11,483 nt of DNA. Source: Selenomonadaceae bacterium (GTDB taxonomy: Bacteria > Bacillota > Negativicutes > Selenomonadales > Selenomonadaceae). The translations under genes and the position numbers were made by a program. Shown here one piece after another: positions 8,201 to 11,483 of the stretch (within the stretch, counting starts at the first letter, position 1; each line of letters opens with the position of its first letter). The stretch covers positions 1 to 11,483 of the forward strand of contig JAEERZ010000043.1 of assembly GCA_016286075.1 (NCBI GenBank), given 5' to 3'. The notes under the pieces are model-generated. The model ran no database searches and was not told the origin of the DNA. It was given only the letters and a program-made list of their open reading frames with translations.

Positions 8201-8306
8201 CGGTCTCACGACCTCGACGCTGTTGACGCTGGTCGTCGTACCGCTGATCTATATGATGGCGGAAGAATACCGAGAGAAGAAACAGGCTGCAAAAGACGAA
8301 GCATAA
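5211..8306 (+). CDS. RND efflux pump permease (AcrB/HAE1 family)
   Basis: This 1031-residue protein is full length for the HAE1 group, with twelve expected membrane helices and two large periplasmic loops. It starts with the usual IKRPVFTTMFILVLVVFGI helix. The proton-relay residues are all present. The Asp pair is Asp399-Asp400 in GFLIDDAIVLVEN (helix 4), Lys929 lies in TKNAILLVDYAN (helix 10), and an arginine of RLRPILMTT is in helix 11. It should therefore be a working proton antiporter for drugs, bile acids, detergents or lipids; the substrate cannot be read from sequence. A glycine-rich GGGGGRGESRP segment lies in the second periplasmic loop near residue 660. The start at 5211 has AAGGACGAG 5-6 bases upstream. 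It forms an operon with the upstream adaptor, but no TolC-type channel and no TetR/MarR regulator lie beside it, so an unlinked channel must be recruited. Confidence 0.96.
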   Translation: MIETFIKRPVFTTMFILVLVVFGIRSYPELGVDLYPDVDLPLVGVTVTYEGTAPEEMETLITKPIENRVSQVSGIKTITSTIREGFSQTVLEFDIGVDPKAMASEVREKVATVRRRLPDDIDEPTVQNFDTSSQAIAAYTFASDVRPPQEVRRLVDDLVKDELQQLDGVAEASVVGASSRAMKIHVIPEKLKAYGISIQTVLQQVNAANYNTPGGKIRDGQNTITVRTVGKLYSIDDFKKIVVTSHDGKPVMLTDVADVEDTWEDEETYSRANGIPCVIVFVRKQSRTNTVEVVDRVNATLKEMQKNDLPPDIRVDITRDQSRYIRENVADVWNTILFGGFLALAITYLFLQDLRATIIGGLAIPTSIVATFYLMRLMDFTLNNMSLMGLSLAVGFLIDDAIVLVENVFRHIEMGKKPMTAAADATKELVLAILATSMSLMAVFVPIGSMGEVVGQYFKQFGLTVAFALAFSTMSAYTLTPMVSAHWLHDPTKEDKKQSLRPPFIQWLLERFEAAFDTMRDAYDRLMKFAVGHPKKFIAASFATLLLNFLLFPFLGIELQPVYDSGEFSVNVKAPPGTSLERMARLVQPLEQEIAALPEVRVAATRIGGVRTPVNEGGIDVKLYPAAERKRSMQDVMRELRSKFSSVGEMQVAVVTNQGGGGGRGESRPVQIGIRGSDLEYLMHYANELADMIRTFPGATDVEIQGNDAEPEIVIRLDQLKASRVGLDNSAVGSVVQYAFQGKSTRNSYTIGNNDYDIILQMEKANRRTVDDVKNLRVSTSGGNFIRLGDIAEVTLESGPTRINREGRQRQIAVYADTVGTSPGDLLQKIQSDYIPALNMDIGYRAKMIGQSDMMSRIFGEVVKAIVLAIVLIYMVLAAEFESLSQPLIIMMSLPFAIIGAVIGLLVADQTANMMSVIGFTMLLGLVTKNAILLVDYANQARERGMGIRDAIIEACSLRLRPILMTTLSTLLGMLPVALGIGEGAELRQSMGVVLIGGLTTSTLLTLVVVPLIYMMAEEYREKKQAAKDEA

Positions 8307-8308
8307 AT

Positions 8309-8353
8309 AAAAACGGAATGTTCGCGGATTCTCATCCGAAACATTCCGTTTTT
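8309..8353. terminator. Bidirectional terminator between the RND permease and LptA-like genes
   Basis: A 14-base-pair perfect outer stem pairs AAAAACGGAATGTT (8309-8322) with AACATTCCGTTTTT (8340-8353). An inner CGGAT/ATCCG stem (8325-8329 with 8334-8338) has a 4-base TCTC loop. The arms end in A and T runs, so it gives a U-tract on both strands. It serves the two convergent genes, 2 bases past the pump stop and 10 bases past the LptA-like stop. Confidence 0.93.
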
Positions 8354-8363
8354 ATCATTTGTC

Positions 8364-8864
8364 TTATTCTTCGCTGATGATTTCTTCCGTTGCAACATTG
8401 TATACGAGACGCGAGAGGTTTTTCTTATCCCCTGCCAGTATGCGAGTTATATTTCCCGTGCATTCGGCGATTTTCGTGTCCCAGTTGAAGACGACGTCGT
8501 CCGCTTGGATGGTAAGGTCGCCGCGCTCGAACAGGATCTTTTCTTTCAGGTGGGCGACATGTCCCTTCCCCTCTACATAAAGGTCTTCGCCTCGGAATGT
8601 GTAGCCCTCTTGCAGTAACGTCACGTTTCCCTGCGCCCAGACTTCCTGCGTGATAAGGCTGACCTGGGCATGATCGGCGGTAACGGCGCGATCTTTTTCA
8701 GAGACGCGCACATGGCCGTCAAGCAGATAGCGACCGGTGAAGATGTCAAAGGTCTGCTTGTCGCAAGTAATTTCAGGACGTCCCGCGAAACCGGTCGCCG
8801 TTGGAAGCAATAGCAGTAGAGCAAAGAGCAGACTACGGAAAATTTTAGCGTTTCGTGGATTCAT
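8364..8864 (-). CDS. LptA/OstA-like periplasmic protein
   Basis: This is a 166-residue secreted protein. Residues 1-27 form a signal peptide (basic start, LLFALLLLLP core, cleavage near GFA/G). The mature part is an OstA/LptA repeat fold of alternating strands: ITCDKQTFDIFTGRYLLDGHV, then AVTADHAQVS, QEVWAQGNVTLLQEG, FRGEDLYVEGKG and LTIQADDVVFNWD. The spacing of these 'hidden D/N-x-x-G' strands matches the slotted beta-jellyroll that carries lipopolysaccharide across the periplasm. It is slightly shorter than E. coli LptA (185). The start at 8864 has GGAAGGA about 7 bases upstream. It stands alone, without lptB, lptC or kds genes, so it might be the main LptA or an accessory OstA-domain protein. 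Its presence implies an outer membrane. Family is confident; the exact role is inferred. Confidence 0.88.
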   Translation of the reverse strand: MNPRNAKIFRSLLFALLLLLPTATGFAGRPEITCDKQTFDIFTGRYLLDGHVRVSEKDRAVTADHAQVSLITQEVWAQGNVTLLQEGYTFRGEDLYVEGKGHVAHLKEKILFERGDLTIQADDVVFNWDTKIAECTGNITRILAGDKKNLSRLVYNVATEEIISEE

Positions 8865-8887
8865 TTAAATCCTTCCTTCCTGATTTT

Positions 8888-8916
8888 TACATATATTATT
8901 TTCTTTATGTTTGCAA
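8888..8916 (-). promoter_or_regulatory. Possible promoter for the LptA-like gene
   Basis: On the minus strand TTGCAA (8916-8911) and TATGTA (8893-8888) are 17 bases apart. The ATG follows about 23 bases after the -10, so the leader is very short. The surrounding DNA is AT-rich, which raises the chance of accidental matches. Confidence 0.4.
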
Positions 8917-8928
8917 AGCGCGCGGCAG

Positions 8929-8957
8929 TTGCGGAGGCAATGAAAAAAATGTATAAT
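8929..8957 (+). promoter_or_regulatory. Probable promoter for birA
   Basis: TTGCGG (8929-8934) and a perfect TATAAT (8952-8957) are separated by 17 bases. A second perfect TATAAT lies at 8992-8997 but has no good -35. Neither overlaps a recognisable BirA operator (TTGTTAACC / GGTTAACAA type), so biotin autoregulation is not evident. Confidence 0.5.
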
Positions 8958-8979
8958 TGCACCGTACTGTATATTTGCA
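8951..8979 (+). repeat. Imperfect tandem direct repeat upstream of birA
   Basis: GTATAATTGCA (8951-8961) and GTATATTTGCA (8969-8979) differ at one base of 11 and start 18 bases apart. The first overlaps the predicted birA -10. An 18-base period is a little under two helix turns, compatible with a regulator bound to neighbouring sites, but the low-complexity AT context weakens this. Confidence 0.4.
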
Positions 8980-9047
8980 TTGTGCTTAATATATAATATG
9001 AAAATGATTTATTTTTGAAAGCCCTTATATGAAAGTGAGGGATTATT

Positions 9048-10019
9048 TTGCAAAAGAAAGTACTCGCGTTATTGCGCACGGCAGGCGACGGTTATATTTC
9101 CGGCGAAGAAATCGCGGGGCGTTTAGGCGTTTCGCGGACGGCGGTCTGGAAGCATATTCGCGCCTTGAAGTCGGCGGGATACGAAATCGAGAGCCACGCG
9201 CGAAAAGGATATTCGCTGATAGAGGCTCCGGATCTCTTGCTGCCGCAGGAAATTCAGCCGAAGCTTCAAACGAAGATTGTCGGAAAGAATATGCTTCATT
9301 ATAATGATATTCCTTCATCAAACAATGAAGCGAAACGATTGGCATTAGAAGGGGCACCGGACGGCACCGTAGTTGTGGCGGAAGCGCAAAGCACCGGCAA
9401 GGGCAGGCTTTCACGCGGCTGGTATTCGCCTGCGCGAAAAGGGATATGGTTTTCCGTGATATTTCGTCCGCCGTTTTTGCCGCAGGAGGCGCCGAAATGC
9501 ACCTTGCTGGCAGCGGTGGCGGTCGTTCGCGCTATGAAAGATATGGGCTTTCCGGTTGGTATCAAATGGCCGAACGACGTGTTATACGAAGGGAAAAAAC
9601 TGGTCGGCATCCTGACGGAAATGAGCGCTGAAATGGAGCGCATCAACTTCGTGGTCATCGGAACGGGAATCAACGTAAACCTCTGGCCCGAAGATTTTCC
9701 GGAAGAAGTTCGGGAAATCGCCACTTCTCTTTCCATGATCGGCAAAAGAAACATCGACCGAACGGAGCTTTTTATACGCATATTGGAAGCGTTTGACGAA
9801 CTTTATCTGAGCGTTGAGAAAGACGGCTTCAACGAGGTGCTCGACGAGTGGAGGCGTTATTCAGTCACTCTGGGACAACAAGTCAACGTAATCGGAGTAA
9901 AAGAGACCTTTTCGGGAACGGCGGCTGATATAGACGACGACGGCGCGCTCCTGATCGACACGCCGACGGGGCGTCGCCGCGTGTTAGCGGGGGACGTGTC
10001 TATTCGTCCAAGAAATTAA
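9048..10019 (+). CDS. birA: Bifunctional biotin-[acetyl-CoA-carboxylase] ligase / biotin repressor
   Basis: BirA activates biotin with ATP and transfers it to the lysine of biotin carrier proteins; the HTH form also represses biotin genes. It has 323 residues. An N-terminal winged HTH (about 3-57) contains ISGEEIAGRLGVSRTAVWKH. The catalytic domain has the biotinyl-AMP loop STGKGRLSRGW (115-125; family GRGRxGR, with Lys for the first Arg) and KWPND (173-177). Residues about 277-321 form the C-terminal SH3-like domain ending LAGDVSIRP. The start is a TTG at 9048, chosen because GTGAGGGA lies 6 bases upstream and the HTH begins at once; no in-frame ATG is nearby. TTG may lower expression. It ends in tandem TAA stops, with no terminator before coaX. 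Confidence 0.96.
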   Translation: MQKKVLALLRTAGDGYISGEEIAGRLGVSRTAVWKHIRALKSAGYEIESHARKGYSLIEAPDLLLPQEIQPKLQTKIVGKNMLHYNDIPSSNNEAKRLALEGAPDGTVVVAEAQSTGKGRLSRGWYSPARKGIWFSVIFRPPFLPQEAPKCTLLAAVAVVRAMKDMGFPVGIKWPNDVLYEGKKLVGILTEMSAEMERINFVVIGTGINVNLWPEDFPEEVREIATSLSMIGKRNIDRTELFIRILEAFDELYLSVEKDGFNEVLDEWRRYSVTLGQQVNVIGVKETFSGTAADIDDDGALLIDTPTGRRRVLAGDVSIRPRN

Positions 10020-10044
10020 TAAACATTATATTCCTGTCGAAGGA

Positions 10045-10127
10045 TTTTTCGTCAGACAAGGAAGAGAACGCGAAGTCGTAATCACACCATTACGTCGAGC
10101 GCCAGCTGCCACAACATGACGGAAAAA
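10045..10127 (+). other. Structured spacer between birA and coaX, function unknown
   Basis: The 134-base gap (10020-10153) holds no gene with a credible start. TTTTTCGTCA (10045-10054) can pair with TGACGGAAAAA (10117-10127) in a 10-base-pair stem with one bulged G. Inside it CGTAAT/ATTACG (10077-10082 with 10089-10094) forms a small hairpin with loop CACACC. No T-run follows in a terminator position. The coaX ribosome binding site (10143-10147) lies outside the fold. It could be a leader element, a processing site, a dispersed repeat or the remnant of a gene. I do not recognise a known riboswitch. Confidence 0.35.
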
Positions 10128-10153
10128 ACGGCCGGGGATTTTGGAGGAAAACT

Positions 10154-10957
10154 ATGCTTTTAGTTTTTGACATCGGCAACAGCAATATCGTCCTTGGAAC
10201 GTATGAGGGAAAGCGCCTGATGAAACATTGGCGTATCTCTACGGACCGACAAAAAACCGGCGACGAATACGGAATGCTGATTAACGATTTGTTCCGTTTT
10301 CAGGGAATCCGTATGACGGATATCGACGCGATTATCATTTCTTCCGTGGTGCCGCCGTTAGTGGTTCCATTGGTAAAAATGTGCGAACGATATTTTCATC
10401 TGCGCCCGCTGATCGTCGGACCGGGTATCAAGACCGGCATACGGCTTCGTTATGAGAACCCGCGGGAAATCGGCGCGGACCGTATCGTCAATTCGGTCGG
10501 CGCTTTCGAACAGTACGGCGGTCCGTTGATTGTTGTAGATATCGGCACGGCTACGACTTTCGACATCGTGGACGGAAACGGAGATTATTTGGGCGGCGTT
10601 ATCGCGCCGGGCATCGGCATTTCGACCGAAGCGCTGTTCCAGAGGGCGGCCCAGCTTCCCCGTGTCGCGCTCGTAACGCCGAAAACGGTGATTTGCAAGA
10701 ATACGGTGACAGGCATGCAGGCAGGCGTAATTTTCGGCTTCGTTGGGCAAATCGATGAAATCGTCCGCCGCATCAAAGCGGAAATGAAGCAGGAAATGAA
10801 AGTTATAGCTACGGGAGGATTGGCCCGGATGATCTCCCGGGAATCCAAGACGATTGAAAAAGTCGACAATTTCCTGACATTGACAGGCTTGCGCGTGCTT
10901 TACGAACGGAACCTTACGGCGGACGAGAAAAAAAGTGAGGATAAGAAAGCGCAATGA
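10154..10957 (+). CDS. coaX: Type III pantothenate kinase
   Basis: CoaX phosphorylates pantothenate, the first step of coenzyme A synthesis. The type III form is not feedback-inhibited by CoA and usually needs a monovalent cation. It has 267 residues, normal for the family, with an ASKHA kinase fold. The N-terminal phosphate loop is DIGNSN (6-11). GADR (107-110) carries the catalytic Asp109. DIGTATTFD (129-137) and GGVIAPG follow, and the C-terminal ATGGLARMI completes the nucleotide site. The start at 10154 has GGAGG 6 bases upstream. The last residues (EKKSEDKKAQ) are a charged tail. It overlaps dusB by 4 bases (ATGA), which indicates translational coupling. No in-frame rival start is better. 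Confidence 0.97.
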   Translation: MLLVFDIGNSNIVLGTYEGKRLMKHWRISTDRQKTGDEYGMLINDLFRFQGIRMTDIDAIIISSVVPPLVVPLVKMCERYFHLRPLIVGPGIKTGIRLRYENPREIGADRIVNSVGAFEQYGGPLIVVDIGTATTFDIVDGNGDYLGGVIAPGIGISTEALFQRAAQLPRVALVTPKTVICKNTVTGMQAGVIFGFVGQIDEIVRRIKAEMKQEMKVIATGGLARMISRESKTIEKVDNFLTLTGLRVLYERNLTADEKKSEDKKAQ

Positions 10958-11483
10958 AGATTGGGAATCTTGATTTCCCTACGCCGATTTTTCTCGCGCC
11001 GATGGCGGGCGTTACGGATACGCCGTATCGCATCCTTGCCCGTGAAATGGGATGTGCGATGGCGTTCGCAGAAATGGTGAGCGTCTTAGGCATCAGATTT
11101 CGTAATGAAAAAACATTGACCATGCTGAAATCGGTGCCCGAGGAACGTCCTCTGGCAATGCAGCTTTTTGGCGCTCAGCCGGAACCGGTGGCGGAAGCCG
11201 CGGCTTACGTCGAGACTTTAGGCTGTGCGGACGTCATTGATTTCAACATGGGTTGTCCCGCGCCGAAAATTGTGAAAAACGGCGCGGGTTCTGCACTTTT
11301 ACGGGACCCTGAAAGGGCAGGCCGTATCATGGAAGCGTTGGTTCGGGCAACGCGGCTGCCTGTGACAGTAAAAATGAGAATCGGCTGGGATTCGGAAAAC
11401 ATAAATGCGATAGATATGGCACGACGAGCCGAGGCTGCAGGCGTGGCGGCAATCGCGGTTCATGGCCGCACCCGCGAACAGTA
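10954..11483 (+). CDS. dusB: tRNA-dihydrouridine synthase (DusB-like), 3' end outside window
   Basis: This flavin enzyme reduces uridine to dihydrouridine in tRNA. The window holds 176 codons plus two bases, about half of the usual 320-350 residues. Visible motifs are APMAGVTDTPYR (FMN-binding start of the TIM barrel, 15-26) and AMQLFGAQPE (68-77). Catalytic Cys101 lies in FNMGCPAPKIVKNGAG (97-112). KMRIGW (140-145, FMN-contacting lysine) and HGRTREQ (170-176) follow. The start ATG at 10954 overlaps the coaX stop (ATGA). Its own ribosome binding site is weak (GAGG 13 bases upstream), so translation probably depends on coaX. DusB rather than another Dus subgroup is judged from the overall motif wording and is the usual form in Firmicutes. 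Confidence 0.94.
   Translation, partial: MKIGNLDFPTPIFLAPMAGVTDTPYRILAREMGCAMAFAEMVSVLGIRFRNEKTLTMLKSVPEERPLAMQLFGAQPEPVAEAAAYVETLGCADVIDFNMGCPAPKIVKNGAGSALLRDPERAGRIMEALVRATRLPVTVKMRIGWDSENINAIDMARRAEAAGVAAIAVHGRTREQ

Noticed and set aside
8865..9047. BirA operator (biotin box) in front of birA
   Set aside because: I looked for TTGTTAACC-spacer-GGTTAACAA-like halves and found none. Only AT-rich repeats are present.
10116..10163. 15-codon reading frame (MTEKTAGDFGGKLCF) overlapping the coaX start as a leader peptide
   Set aside because: It has no ribosome binding site before its ATG, and its end merely runs through the coaX ribosome binding site. Nothing beyond chance supports it.
1..11483. 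Search for a defence system, toxin-antitoxin pair, mobile element, CRISPR array or riboswitch
   Set aside because: All clear genes are accounted for by housekeeping, efflux, envelope or signalling families. No repeat array, transposase, integrase or small paired-gene module was seen.

Overview
The window looks like chromosomal DNA from a diderm Firmicute of the Negativicutes (Selenomonas/Megasphaera-like). It combines Firmicute-style strong GGAGG ribosome binding sites and a birA-coaX-dusB cluster with outer-membrane biology: a LptA/OstA-like periplasmic protein and a proton-driven RND efflux pump. This assignment is inference from gene content; no rRNA or marker gene is present to settle it. 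There is no tRNA, rRNA, CRISPR array, insertion sequence or phage gene, and no gene-free stretch longer than about 210 bases.

Left part (1-2486, minus strand). Reading leftwards, a promoter drives ilvA, an ACT-domain threonine ammonia-lyase. A separate promoter then drives an ArsR/SmtB-type regulator with the full alpha-5 zinc-site signature. Only 28 bases behind the regulator lies a secreted peptidoglycan-binding protein with a long proline-rich linker, cut by the window edge.

Middle (2525-8353, plus strand). Divergent from ilvA is a two-gene unit: a UspA-type universal stress protein and a PAS-like/GGDEF-like protein. The catalytic GGDEF motif of the second is ruined (SSTRY) while a perfectly spaced RxxD c-di-GMP-binding site is kept. 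A strong intrinsic terminator closes the unit. Next is a membrane-fusion protein and RND permease pair, which ends at a bidirectional terminator shared with the convergent LptA-like gene.

Right part (8364-11483). The LptA-like gene (minus) and birA (plus) diverge from a 183-base AT-rich region with promoters in both directions. birA (TTG start) is followed, after a 134-base structured-looking spacer, by coaX. coaX overlaps dusB by the ATGA arrangement, and dusB runs off the right edge. The order suggests cofactor (biotin, CoA) and tRNA-modification genes transcribed together.

Most of the window is ordinary housekeeping and envelope content. I see no convincing undescribed multi-gene system. 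The items most worth following are the Usp plus degenerate-GGDEF pair (possible c-di-GMP receptor), the zinc-type ArsR regulator placed before a cell-wall-binding protein rather than a metal exporter, and the unexplained birA-coaX spacer.
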